Source of the DNA: Rhytidiadelphus loreus | Lineage: Eukaryota > Streptophyta > Bryopsida > Hypnales > Hylocomiaceae | NCBI GenBank assembly: GCA_947034895.1 | Contig: OX344762.1 | Coordinates: 18,704,760-18,768,759 of the forward strand | DNA length: 64,000 nt | Direction of reading: 5' to 3' | Shown: positions 12,407-24,755 of the stretch, one piece after another | How positions within the stretch are numbered: position 1 is the stretch's first letter | How the letters are laid out: each line of letters opens with the position of its first letter | The notes under the pieces: generated by a model | Seen by the model: only the letters and a program-made list of their open reading frames with translations | Databases searched by the model: none | What the model was told of the DNA's origin: nothing | Translations under genes and position numbers: made by a program

Positions 12407-15054
12407 TAGTAGGTCTAAAATTAAAGATCAAAACTATTCAAAATTCAATAGTGAGAATTTATTCAAAAGAATTTTTTCTAGAGATATTTTTTGAAAAAAT
12501 TATATATTATAAAATCATCTATAATTTATTTTTTTATAATTTATAAGATATTTTTAGATTGAATTATAATTCGAGATAGAAACCTAAATATTTAGTGTCA
12601 TGCAACATTTGTAGTACAACGTGTTTAAATTTTTAATAAAATATGAATTTTTTTCTAATTTTTCTAATTAATTATGACAATTTTTGAAGTAAACAATCAC
12701 TTAGACACTCACAATTCAAATTATATGTTTAATTTTGGCCAAAATACTTAAGCATTTGAGAGTAAACCTATTATTTATTTATTTGACATAGGTAGTACAC
12801 AAAACCACTTCAAAAGAATAATGAAACTATTTACATCTATATACATGTATTGATCATGCACGTGCAAATATATGAATGAATTTCATTTTCATGTAAGACT
12901 ATATATAGGAAAGAATAAATGATGCTAAGATTACCGAATTTGTTGCATCAAAAACTTTCATATTGCTTTTCAACAAATTTTCTTTCAAAGAAAATTGGAA
13001 ATAACTGTAAATGACCTTGACATGTGTAGTCCAAGTTTAAAAAAAATGTAAAGATGAATGTATTATAAATTGCAACTTGGAAGAAGAATGTATTGGTGAC
13101 TTCAAACAAAGTTTGTAAAGACTATAACTAGATAACAACTATCGTTGATAATATTTCTAAAAATAGATGACAATTTTTTTTTTAATTATTTAAAAAAATT
13201 CAAAATTGTATAGAAAAAACAAAATCTTGCAAACTATTTCTATTTCTAGCATTTTCCCCAAAAAAGATTCTAAAATAAATTGTGTATTTGGCATGGAAGT
13301 GCCAAGTCTACTATATAGATACATTAATGACTCATAGATCATAATTATCCATACATTTAGATAACTTGAACACCATTGTACTCACCATATTTATAAATAA
13401 AATTTGGAACTAAAGATTCAAAATTCCTCCTAGAATTGATAATGAATTGGATATTAGTGATTTTTAGAAGAACCATTTTGCTAACAATTTAAAATCTAAT
13501 TTTGTAACAATGATGATTTTCTTAGACATTTATACAAATTTATTGAAGTAATTCTTGATGGGCTAGAATTGGGGAAGTTTAGTTTTGAGAGTAAAACATA
13601 TTTGCACTCTTCAAGCTTTAAAATGTTTGCAAAAATGAGTTTTGCAAATTCAACTAAATGATACAAATGCTAAGAAACTAATACATGAATCTTAGAAAAG
13701 TTGGATGAATGAAATTGGAAGAGTGTGTTTGATACATTGATATTTGAAAAAATGACAACAACCAAAAATGCACAATACAAGGTAAGGGGGTTCAAAATGA
13801 TTCAATTCAAAACTTATCCATACCTTAAATCAAGTTTTTATTTCTTTTTTTCTTGTTACAGTGAGATCACTTGGTTGCATTCTTGGTACCATCGGAAAGC
13901 TCTCTTTGAGCTTTTTTGGGGATGCACAAGCTTTTTTTTAGTGACGTTGAACCTACAGTGTGGAAGTTATGGATTTTTGAATTATTTTTGGATTAAAATT
14001 TTTAAAAAATACTTTTACTTTTATTTTGGTTGTGGCAACGACGCATGGCATACTTTTATAATATGATAATATATGGTTGCACATGGTTACACAACCACAT
14101 ATTTCCATATTAAACCATTTGAGACCCCTACTATACAATTCTAGTATATTCACGAATTCTACTGTAGTTATTACTGTCTCAACGTCTCCATCCTTACCTT
14201 TAAATCTCAGTCCCCCCCCCAAAAAAAAAAAAATCAATGTCGCAACCAATACACCCGCAACCCAAGCCTCACATCCGGGTACAAGTGTATCCGGGTGTCA
14301 ACCGCAATAGTCATGGCGGGTTACAGTCAGCTGTCAGCCAATGAGTGGCGGGCAGGGGGGCGCCAACGAGTTCCCGCTAATCTCCCTGCGTCCAGTTGGC
14401 TCATCGTTCAAACCCCTTCCCGCCCTGCTCCCGCCATACTCCCGCCAAAGTCTCCTTCTCGCGAAGTGCCGGACCTTCTTCGCCATCTCTCCAACTTCTC
14501 GCATACTCCTCCTTTCGCCTTCCCCCATTTTCGCTTCTTCAGGGCCGCTTACGATCGCTGTCCCTTTCGCGAGCATGCATGACGTCGTGCTTACTGTCCC
14601 TTCTCTGCGCGACCTCGAGTTTTTTTTCCTATCCAGGATGGTGGTCGGTAACTTGTGTTTTGGTCCGTGTTTGTGGAAGCTTGTGGTTCCGAGAGATTGA
14701 AGTGTTCTGGTAATCGAAGGATTCAAGAAGTGAAACTAAGTGAAGTTGCGATCTTTGCGGTTGCTTGTGTATCTATTCACTTGTTGGAAGTATTGAGAGT
14801 GAGTGGAAATGTTGGAGATATTTTCGGGAGACATTAAACGGGTGTATTTTCCGGAATTTCGAAGTAGATGAAGAACAGCAATTCGGTAATGCCTTCCCGG
14901 TGTAGTTTAGGTAACGCGGAGCGTAGCAATTGTGTGAGATAGAGTTCAATCTGTGGGGGATTTTTTTAATATTTTCGTTGTGTTTTTGGCGGCGAAATTA
15001 GTCGTTGGAGTTCGTTCGTCTGTTTCAGGATTATAGCTTTGAAACTGGTTAGCC
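12407..15054. other. AT-rich intergenic DNA, then GC-rich 5' region of the F-box gene
   Basis: Up to about 14200 the DNA is AT-rich and without a credible gene. A C9/A13 homopolymer junction lies at about 14211-14233. From 14270 to 15054 the GC content rises sharply, with pyrimidine-rich stretches (14400-14640). This probably holds the promoter and 5' UTR of the F-box gene starting at 15055. Several overlapping open frames here on both strands look like by-products of GC content. Confidence 0.55.
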
Positions 15055-16426
15055 ATGGGAGGTAGAGGGGGTACTACTTGTGACAGTGTACCAGACGTGG
15101 TATTCGCGAAGATTTTTTCTCTGCTCCCGTCAGCGCAGATTGCGAGTTCTTGCGCACTTGTGTGCAGAGCTTGGCGGGATTGTGCTAACGATGCAACATT
15201 GTGGAGTGAGCTCTGCGAAGGCTCTGGATTGCGAGGAATTGACGCAATGCGGTGCCTCGGCGGGTGGAAGGGCTTATTTGGTTCTGTGTATGGTGTAAAT
15301 TTGGTCGCCAGCCCGCATTTCGAGCGCATTCATGAAGTCGATGCAGATCGTATCAAGAATGAGTCATTAAGGCCGTGGGAGCCCAAGCACCGTCTCATTA
15401 TAGACCGCATCTGCAGCGATAATGAGAACGAAGAGGAAACCCACTCGTACGGCTACTGGGCCACCGAGGGCGGCTCTACTTTTCAGCGCGGTGGTGGCGA
15501 TGGAGTGCTGCGTGAGTGCCCCGCACTTGACTGTTCCCCGTGTCCCGCTGCCGCAGACAAACCCGTTATAGCGACGTCGTGGGACTGGGGAAAAGTGCAG
15601 CAATACATTGGCCTTCAAACATTTTCCAACAAATTCCTGGATTGTAGTCCTCCCATGATGTTCTCCATCTGGTACGCGGGGAAGAAAGGCGCTCCCAGTC
15701 TGTTCAAAACACAAGTCGTGCTGCGAAACGAGCTGAAGAATATTATTTTCATCTGGTATGCCTTTTTTCGAAATCTTTTGTCCGTTATTTGACTGTTGAG
15801 TGACAATTCTTTTTATAGATATAACTTCCGATTCTCACGTTGCTGACTATCAATTTCAAACTCGCGTAGAATCATTCGCACTAACCGTGTGCCCTGCCCC
15901 TGCTGTAGGGAATCAGGTGAATTGGAGACAACCGAGAACGTTTGGAAACAGGAGAAATACCTCATCCACAAGTATCCACCTGTAAGTTGTGCTCTATAAT
16001 TTCAGTTTTGTCGTTCTTTTCATAGCATGTTTGATAGGAATTGGGTTTCTGTTTACATTAGATAAGAATTGGCCAGACTAAAGGAGAATATTCTTTATTA
16101 AGGTATTTGCAACCTGCTCATCTCGTTCGAGATATTTGTGGCCGCAGGGAATGCGATCAATCGTGGTGAGAGCCGCAGGTATGAGTGCCCAACACATTAG
16201 CGGTTTCCATGGAGCCAAGTTCACTGCTGTGAAAGTGCAGTTCGTGCCCCTCAGCGAGGTATGCATATTTCTGTCCCGTGCAAGTTCTCTCAAGTGCAAG
16301 TCTACTGCTTCGACTGCTTTCAAGATTAATTTCCCATTCAAATTCTAACGATGATCCTTTTGGGTAACTGTGCAGATACCGTTGCACACGGAGGAGCCTT
16401 TGTGCAAGAAGTTCTCACAATTTTGA
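15055..16426 (+). CDS. F-box protein with FBA (F-box-associated) domain
   Basis: This is probably the substrate-recognition subunit of an SCF ubiquitin ligase. Exons are 15055-15755, 15909-15981, 16148-16258 and 16376-16426, all GT-AG and in phase, giving 311 aa. The start lies in a favourable GCCATGG context. The F-box occupies about residues 10-50 (VPDVVFAKIFSLLP, then CALVCRAWRDCANDATLWSE). An FBA-type sugar-binding fold follows: NLVASPHF, WATEGGSTFQ, TSWDWGKVQQYI, FSIWYAGKKGA, ENVWKQEKYLIHKYPPGMRS, and HISGFHGAKF near the C terminus. The protein ends IPLHTEEPLCKKFSQF. For exon 2 the acceptor at 15908 was chosen because the acceptor after 15828 creates an immediate stop. FBA proteins often bind glycoproteins or phytohormone enzymes; the target here is unknown. 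Confidence 0.88.
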
Positions 16427-17280
16427 AAGCCCAGATCTCGAAGCGATTTTAGTTTTTTTCAGCCCAGAAAGTTTTGGACATTGATGACTCGACTTTTCCT
16501 GCACACATCAAATGCAAGATCCCTCACATCCCTTCTTCAGATCCCTTCTTCAGAGTCGCACATCCAGCATGAAGAAAGAGGAGGAATATCTCAGCTACGG
16601 AAGAGTCATCTATCATATATGAATATCTTGACCGACCACCAGCTCTAGGAACTGTTTGGTCCACTTGTGATATTATTCGTTTAGATTATGCCAGGCCACA
16701 CCATTTTTTCTCGTCCTCACTCTGGACTGAGTGGACTCTGTACAAAATTCTGGACATGGAGACGGCGAAATTAAACACTTCATGTGCCAAACTGATCAGT
16801 TGGACAAAACCTATATTCTCTCTTCGTGTCATTCGGCCTGATCTCATTAAGACACTTGGAGATGCTCGTTTCCTTGCTGATGCACGATGCATCTATCACT
16901 CCTTTACAGGCTGGTCACTTGACCAACCAGTACCCCACGCAGAGACTTTCGCAGTCACATTATGTGGCTCCTGCTGCATTTATTGAAGGCATCTCTGAAA
17001 CAAGTCGAAACCTCAGAATGCTTAAACTTTCCTATTAGTGTCAAAAAAAATTTAGTGCAAATTAATTCAGCTCATTAATATTTCAGCCTGCACCAATTAG
17101 AAAATATGACTTAAGGGAATTTCGTGTGGCGCAATTAGAGGGGAAACCAGGGTAATTGGCTCTGAGGCCAGAGCATTGGATTCTCCATTCCTTTGTTGAT
17201 CACTTGGGTTCTGTAACTTTTGCAATATTGTGAGCTACAAATTCCTTAGTCATTGAATCATGAGAGCAGCTTTTTTCTAT

Positions 17281-18245
17281 TGGGGTGAATTGGCGGCCAT
17301 TGCACCAAAGTAAAGGGTGGAAAATTGTTAGAAAATTTCAAATTAAGAAAGAATCTTGGATGAAACAACCAAATTATGGATATGTGATATGCATTAGTGT
17401 GATATTTTCTATCCAATGTGTGGATGCATATTGAAATTTGTATTGTTGCTATAATATTTAATATCACCACTTCTTAAAAAATGAAAAAAACAAATCTACA
17501 TGAGAGTTTTTAGAAGGAGGTCTACTGTAATGAACAAGTCTTTGTTGTTTTCATTTTATGGAAAAGATTATTTTTGCCAAATGAATATTGCTAAATAATG
17601 CCTCGATGGTATACTCTAAATAGAATTGGCACTTTTTATTGGTAAAGATCTTCTAGAACATTTTAAACACTACTAGAAATCAATTAAAATTGTTCAAATT
17701 TCAAAACCTTGACCCCTAAAGTCCCAAGGTCTTTTTTCCATCAAAAATCACTCAAAATTGCCATTTCTATTGCAAGGAGCAAAGAATTTGAAAATTATAT
17801 TTTTTGCATACCATATCCAACTATGGATTTTTGCACTAAATTAGTATAAGAATGTGTGGAAGAAATCTCACAAACTTGGACCTCATAGATTGCAAGATAT
17901 TTTTGTTTAAAAGTGGAATAAACAAATTTTTTTTTCCTTATGTAACTAGAATACAAGGCTTTGAATTTCTTTAGCCATAAAAGGCAAGGTGTTTTTATTT
18001 TTATTTTTTTATGAAGTGCCAAAGTAGCAATATTAAATGTTATAGCAACACTCCAAATTTCAACAATTGTCGACATATTGGATAGAAAATATCACATTTA
18101 TTTTGCACATATCACATATCCATAATTATGTTTTCATCCACAATTTGGTGATTTCTTCTCAAGATTTTTTGAATTTGAAGTTTTCTCGCAATTTTTTGCC
18201 CTTTCCATAATATTTTTGTTCCAAGGGCGTGGTGCACAACCCATT
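17281..18245. repeat. Large inverted-repeat (foldback) element
   Basis: Arms of about 190-240 bases (near 17281-17475 and 18003-18245) are imperfect inverted complements. Shared words include TATGGATATGTGATATG, TGTGATATTTTCTATCCAAT, TTGAAATTTG and GTTGCTATAA. They enclose about 530 bases. The interior from 17709 is a diverged relative of 55439-55640, including the word CCCCTAAAGTCCCAAGG. This fits a decayed TIR or foldback DNA transposon, perhaps a composite. No target duplication was identified. Confidence 0.6.
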
Positions 18246-21200
18246 ACTTAGGTGCAAATCGATGCCAAATTGCAAAAGAAATAAAAAGTTATTGAAAGGA
18301 CATTGCAAGCCCCACATGCATTTTGAAAGTCAAAACCTCATTTTCACATAGGGTAGAATTGCCCATTACCATGTAGATTTACTATCTTGGTACTTTGGAG
18401 AAGCTATTTGTCAGCTCCCATATTTTCAAGAAATAGAAAAGTTTGAGAGAAGTCAATTGCAAAAAAATGAACACATTCCAACAAAAAGTGAATTTCTATG
18501 ATTTTTCAAGGCTGAAATATTAAATTACAACTAGACCCTTGTTGAAGCATGAGCAAATCCTTATTAAAGTGTAGACTAATGTATTTGCTCCCCCAAGTTC
18601 ATTGCCATCATGATAAAGGGTTGTAAAGACTGTGATAATAGATTTTGGCCATTGATGCAATTGGGTGGATCTTAGAGGTGACTAAATTGGGTGGATGGTC
18701 GTATTAGGCAATTCTACCTTAGTTCTTGATTTTAATTGTTTTAAGTTGAAGAAAATGTAGCTCTAATAATCTACTTTTTATTCCATTTGATTTTTTATCA
18801 AAATTCTTGAAATTATAATTTTTGGAACACTCTGAAGATAACATCTTGAAAGCTCAAAATATACCACTTTTGAACTATTTCTACCAAACTTTTCTTGGTG
18901 TGAACTCAAGGAATATATCGATTACATGATGACGTTTGTTACTATTATTTTTAATTTAAAATAAATAAATAATACTATTTTAAATATCTTTGTAATTGAT
19001 ATGATTCTTACAAAAAAAAAATTCAATTTGATGTTTTTTATTATGAAAAAATGAGATTGAGCTTTAGACATATATTACATGTGAAAAATATCAAAATTTT
19101 GAAATGTGTGTTTTAATGTAGAAATCTAGTAAAGTTTGATCAAGTCTGGACATTACATTAACTTAAATTTTGAATTATGGATTTTGATTTTATAATTTCT
19201 TATGTTAAAGAATTGAGTGTGAGGTTCTAGAAAAAAAATTCAAAAAAGAACTTGAATTCATTCTTTAAAAATTATAAAGTAGAAATAGGTAGAAGATAGA
19301 AGAAAAAATTAAATTGTTAATAGCTCTAAGATGGAATTGAAACACTAATTCCATTGGTAAGATTGTTCTAGCAAGTATACTAAACCTTGTGGAAATTTTT
19401 TTCTTTGAAATTATAAAAATTAAGTTCAGAAATGAATCCAATATGTTATTTTCTCAAGAAGATATAAGGATTGCCTTTAAACAAAAAACTCCATAACTTT
19501 CACATCATTAATCCAAATGGAATGAATCAAATCTTTACATGTAGACAAAAAATTATCTATGGAAAAGTATGTAATTTGAAGCATTTTTAAAGTTCAATTT
19601 CATTATTTATTTTGTAGTATTTCTATTATTTTATTTGTATGTTGATATATTTATTGTATCTATTTAACATACTAGTAGTACAATTTTTGCAACATTTGCA
19701 ACAAATCCTTGTTGTATAAGAAACATAACATGCATTTTAAATTGACAAAATTGAATTTCAAACTTAGGGTTTCAAGTTGACCCAAAACCCTTAAAGGACC
19801 AAATGTCCATTCAATGGTGTAGATTCCTAGTTGAGTTATTAATTTTGTGCATTTTTGAGTGATTTTATTTGTTTTTAATAAGTATTGGTAATATGTTTTT
19901 AATATTTTTTGGTTCAAGTTGGTGTTTTTGAGTGTATACTTAAGCAATTTGGAGGTTGGGATTAGTGGTTTGTAGAGATTTCAAACAGGAAGGCATGTGA
20001 TTTTGAATGTAAGATGAAAGTGAAGGATTTTGTTTTCTATGTGGTCAATTCCAAGTCAGAATCATGTGACCTGTACTAGGTAGTTGTGCAAATTCCAATT
20101 TGGTAGTTTTTGGTAGTTTGTCATCTTCTCCAAGTCGTCAATGCAAGGCCTATTAAGTCCTAAGTTTCTTTCATTTTTTTTACCCACTATGTGAGAGACG
20201 AGTGAGAGTCCCAACCCAGAGATGGTTGTGTATTTTTCTTTGTTTTGGAAGAGTCTATGAGATTAATTGTGTAAGGTTGCTTGGTGTGTTTGTGTATGTA
20301 GTGATGGAGATGAGTGTTAGAAAGATAATTGAATGAGAGATTGGTGTGTGACCAAATTGATGGAGAACAATGTGAAATGAGATGAAAATGATTTAATTGT
20401 TGAAAGTTTGTGAAATTGTAATAGTGAATTATTTGCCAATTTGCCAATATAATAAGAAAATAATTTTAGCTAAATTGGTTCATGTGTGTTGTATGTGAAT
20501 GCTTATGTTTATGAAATTGATTGATTCTATAAACAAATGAATTGGGAATCAAGTTGGAAGTTTTATGAAGTTAAGTAATTTCAAGAATTGAATTCCAATT
20601 GGAGTGTATAATGTTGTTGTAGTGTGATTGATGAGTTCTAGTTGAAAATGTGAGTACAATTTGGAATTTGATTGAATGTCTCGGTTGTCAAGAAAAATAA
20701 ATGATAGTATTGATTTGAAGTTGTGTCACTTGTTTTTGAGATTAAACCTATTAGCATAGATTCCCTACTTGACCGTCTCCCTTGGAACGAATTTATTATA
20801 CTAATAGGGTAATTACCAAATTGGTCTTTATCCTTCTTCAACAAACGGACACTTGAAAACTTGAATAGAGTCATACAAAATTAATTTTTAACGGATGTTC
20901 TCAAATTTGTTTATGTAAGATAGAAACATTCACCGCCTTCATGAAAATAAAATAATGATCTGAATAAAATTACACTTGAATCAAAAGTTATGTTGTCTAA
21001 AAAAATATAGGTATGGTTTGGGCAATTTTAGCATCTTTTGCTAAATTCTTCATCTACTTCTAAAATTTCTTATATAGGTAATAGTAGTATGATATAATAG
21101 GGTGTTTGCACATTAGGTTACACAAGGTTTTTGTCACAATGCACAAACTCTTAAGAAATTTGTAGTACTACTAGCCTTGTAAAATATAAAAGCTTTTGTA

Positions 21201-22841
21201 GAAAAAAAAAGTAATTTTGCTTTTCTAAAATATAACCTAAAGAAATAGAGCATTTTTATGATTTTAAAACATCAAATTTTATGAACTAAAATGATTAATG
21301 ATTAAAATTTTATAAATAGAAAATTAAAAATCTACAAACTTTGAATTTATAAACACAATTTTTTCCAAAAATTTAATAGAAGGTTAAAAAATTATAAATA
21401 TTAAGATTTTGAATTCTAAACAATGTAAATTTAATTGGTTGTCATCAATGGTAGTGTGAAAAATTAGTGTTGCAACAACACAAACCCTTCTATCAATCCA
21501 AAGCATTTAGAAATTGATTATTTTTTACAACATTTTAAACCTGTGTGCCTCTTGCATAATTCAACCTTAACCACTTCTTTCTCTTTATCCATAGGTTGCC
21601 ACATTCTATTGTGTGTTTAAAGTATTTCCTTAAAAAAAATTCAAATTGTAGCTATTATTGACAATGAAATTGATATTGCAATTAATTTCTAAAAAACCTA
21701 CTATGTAACCATTTTATGAATACGCTATGGATTGGCAGAGAGTTAAAAAAATGAATTTTTTTTCATTTTTTCATTTAATTCCAATTTTAATAGTCTTAAC
21801 AATGTTTTTGTTTGTTTTTTGTTTTTAAAATTCATTTGATAGTGAAAATTGGAGAAGTTGATCTTCTCAATTAGATTAGTGGTGGTGGATCAAAATACAA
21901 GATTCTATGTGTTCATGACTTGTTTGCATTCATTCCATATTCAAAATTTAAATGCCCAATATGTAAAGGATTAAGATTTTCTCTTCTTGACTTTGCAAAA
22001 CGTCATTGATGATGTTACTTTTTATATGCTAAATGACTTTTTCACAAATACAATGTTAGACCCTACCTACATTTAATACCATTACTAATAGAATGGACCC
22101 AAGCATTTGACAAGTACTTATTCAAGGCTATATTTATGAAGGCTAAGTGACCTTAAATGAGTACAATTTCTATGACACATTTCAATTGTGTCTTTATCTT
22201 ATATGAGTTTCTTAAAGCTTCTCATAATCCTTTTTTCTATTAAATTGTTCTATGTACCAATTGATTTATTAAAAAATCTTGTAAAGTTAGTGCACATGAT
22301 GAATTCATGACGAATATTGGTGAAGACCATTATATAGTACATAGTAACCATAGTTACATCAAGGCCTGTTTACACTTGGAGTTTGTTAACTCCAAATTTT
22401 AAGAGATAAAACTCTTGCTTGTTACCAAAAGGTGAGATTTGTGCAATTATGATTTTTATTATTAATTAGGTTTGATAATGGTGTAAGTGTTACTACTAGC
22501 AATATCTATTGTTGACATTAGCAAGATATCGTAAGACTAGCACCTTAGGGAGTCCTTTGAACAAATGACAATCTTCACATGTGCCAAGACCTCCAAAACA
22601 AAAATATTACTTCAATTTGAAATTTTGATTTAAATACATAATCCAAGCAATTTCATCGAATGAGAAATGGAAACTGGGATTTAGGGCCTTGGAGAGTGAA
22701 TCTCTACTGAAGCCAAATATTTTTCTTGAAACCATCAATTTAGTTCCCTTGAAACCATCAATACATTTTTTTTGAAACCATCAATTTATTATTTCCACAT
22801 AAAGACAAATGTGAGAAATGGGAAGTGCAATTGAATTTTTT

Positions 22842-23045
22842 TAAATTTTTGTCAAAGTATGTATTTTTATGAATTTTTGAAGTGTGCTATCTGATTGGCC
22901 CAAAAGAGTCTCTAGACTAGCCCAAACCAACAAAAAGAGTATCCATAATGGGTCATGCTACTCATGTAAAGTAGTCACAATATTTTTTAATATGGTCAGA
23001 ACTTGAAGGACTAAAAAAATCACTTCTTGTGATGAATTTACACTC
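22842..23045 (-). repeat. Dispersed repeat, copy 2 (shorter, inverted)
   Basis: This is the reverse-orientation partner of 10440-10845, sharing long near-identical words in the same order. It lacks about 190 bases present in copy 1, so GTTGGTTTGG runs almost directly into the CTAGTCTAGAGACTC block. It may belong to a larger repeat extending to about 23150. Confidence 0.6.
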
Positions 23046-23711
23046 AAAAGGTAGAAGTTCCTATTGTAGTCACTAATTAGTCCATCACTATCATCCAAGA
23101 CATTGATTGTGGCCACTAATGTAGCCCAAATTTTAATACACTTCAAGTTTTAAGAGATAAAACACACATGCCCTAGAACCCACATCTCTACCATGACATT
23201 CTTTTGACATCAATCAATGAACCACCCCTGATGCCTTTGTTATGATTTTTTGTATGTAAAAGTATTTCAACAATCATTGATATGTGAAGAGAGGTTGTCT
23301 ACAAATACAATTTGTTGCTTCTAAACTCACATAATTATTGGTATTCAAATATTAATACTCATACTCCATATTCAACAAATAATAAAAATAGAATCCATAT
23401 CTCATTACTTTTCATTTGTTGCTCTTTTTATCTCTTGTTGTAACAGATGGACTATTGCACCCAATGTGTTATGACTATAGCTTGTAATTGACATATGTCA
23501 CTACCTTGTCACTCCGTGATGAGGTGGTGACATGCATCTAATTCAAATTGTAGAATACCAAGTTGGAGCCTATAATATTGTAGTTAATTTCATGAGCTAC
23601 AACATAGGATTTTAATCATGCAATTGCAAATGAGAATAGAAAACAAGAATGAACTATTACAAGATTCCAAATGATAGCTATTTCTTGCAAAAGTCCTTTT
23701 ACTATAGATTG

Positions 23712-23966
23712 GCAAAAAACAAGAAATACTATAATTGGTGTAAATGACATAAAAAATACATCTTTACAATTTTAGGCTGTAAACAAAAAATCCTATAAGA
23801 GATGTAATATCATAATATATACATCTTTAAAATTTTAGGCTATAAATAAGAAATACTATAAATAGTGTTAATGTCATAATATATATGTTGTAAAAATTTT
23901 AAGCTATAAACAATTTTTTTATAAGAGGTGTAAATGTTACAATATATACATCTTCAAAATTTAATG
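23712..23966. repeat. Tandem repeat, about four 64-base units
   Basis: A unit of roughly 64 bases recurs four times with divergence. Each contains a variant of AAGAAATACTATAA, GGTGTAAATG, ATAATATATACATCTT and TTTTAGGCTATAAA. The units are AT-rich and have no coding potential. The array looks like a minisatellite in a decayed transposon region. Confidence 0.7.
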
Positions 23967-24197
23967 TAAAACAATCGAAGAATAAAAGCCTAACCACATG
24001 ATTTTACTCACCATATAAGAAAAGTCTTCAAGAATTCATTGTGTATTCATTGGGCATTAGGTGTCCCAAAACCACAAATCTCACAACATTGGAACCCTCT
24101 TATGAGACAAGGTACATGTAAAAAAATTTATGTTCTACAATACAACCCACACAATCAACATTTGAAAACTACAAACATTCAGTTTCCTACCTACCTA

Positions 24198-24476
24198 CCA
24201 AAGCTCAATTCTATTGCACTAATTCTTTGCAACACCTAGAAAATTAAGGTTACCTCCCAATTTTATTTTTTTGGAAATTAGTACAATGCAGTAATACTAT
24301 TTCAACCTGCACTAATTCAAAATAGCATGACCCAAAGCTCAATTCCAGTACACTGATTTGTCATCACCTTTGCAACACCTAGAAAATCAGGGTTACCCCA
24401 AAGTTTTATTTTTCTGTTGGAAATTGGTACAATGCAGTTACACTATTTCAACCTACACTAATTCAAAATAGCATAA
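24198..24476. repeat. Direct duplication of about 135-140 bases
   Basis: Two adjacent copies share CCAAAGCTCAATTC, GCAACACCTAGAAAAT, AGGTTACC, GTACAATGCAGT and CACTAATTCAAAATAGCAT in the same order. The second copy has a few extra bases. It lies just downstream of the MFS transporter gene and shows only local duplication of non-coding DNA. Confidence 0.7.
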
Positions 24477-24755
24477 CTTTGGTAAAATTCGTGTCACACC
24501 CATTAGTACGCAAATCAGCGTCCCATGTCAATGAGTTAACTGAATCGAGCTAAGATCGAGCCAGGGAACAAATTAAACTGCCATCAAGTCTACCCGAAGT
24601 CCAAAGAGAATCACAGTCAGATTACCTCTGGTCCAGGAATTTCTACGTCCAAGTTCAGCTACAAATTCTATTCCACAACTGTACATGACAATCATGGAAA
24701 TTTTTTGAAGGAAAAAAGAATGAAATTATGTACCATAAACTACCGAAGCCAGCCT

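Larger units (their letters stand above)
16427..24755. other. AT-rich intergenic DNA with repeats, no gene seen
   Basis: The first 300-600 bases are the likely 3' UTR and flank of the F-box gene. Beyond about 17 kb the DNA is strongly AT-rich. It holds a foldback repeat (17281-18245), a diverged relative of the element at 55334-56696 (from 17709), short tandem repeats of a TTGAAACCATCAAT core (about 22727-22785), an inverted copy of the 10.4-kb repeat (22842-23045), four tandem units (23712-23966) and a 135-140-base direct duplication (24198-24476). No open frame here resembles a known protein. Confidence 0.6.

Noticed and set aside
14334..14726. Overlapping open frames on both strands upstream of the F-box gene
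   Set aside because: They lie in pyrimidine-rich, GC-rich DNA that fits a promoter and 5' UTR, overlap each other on both strands, and show no domain or splice support.
14946..15329. Minus-strand frame of 127 codons over the F-box start
   Set aside because: It is antisense to the F-box exon and has no family features.
23712..23966. Regularly spaced repeats as a CRISPR array
   Set aside because: The units are contiguous without unique spacers, diverged from each other, and the window is plant nuclear DNA.
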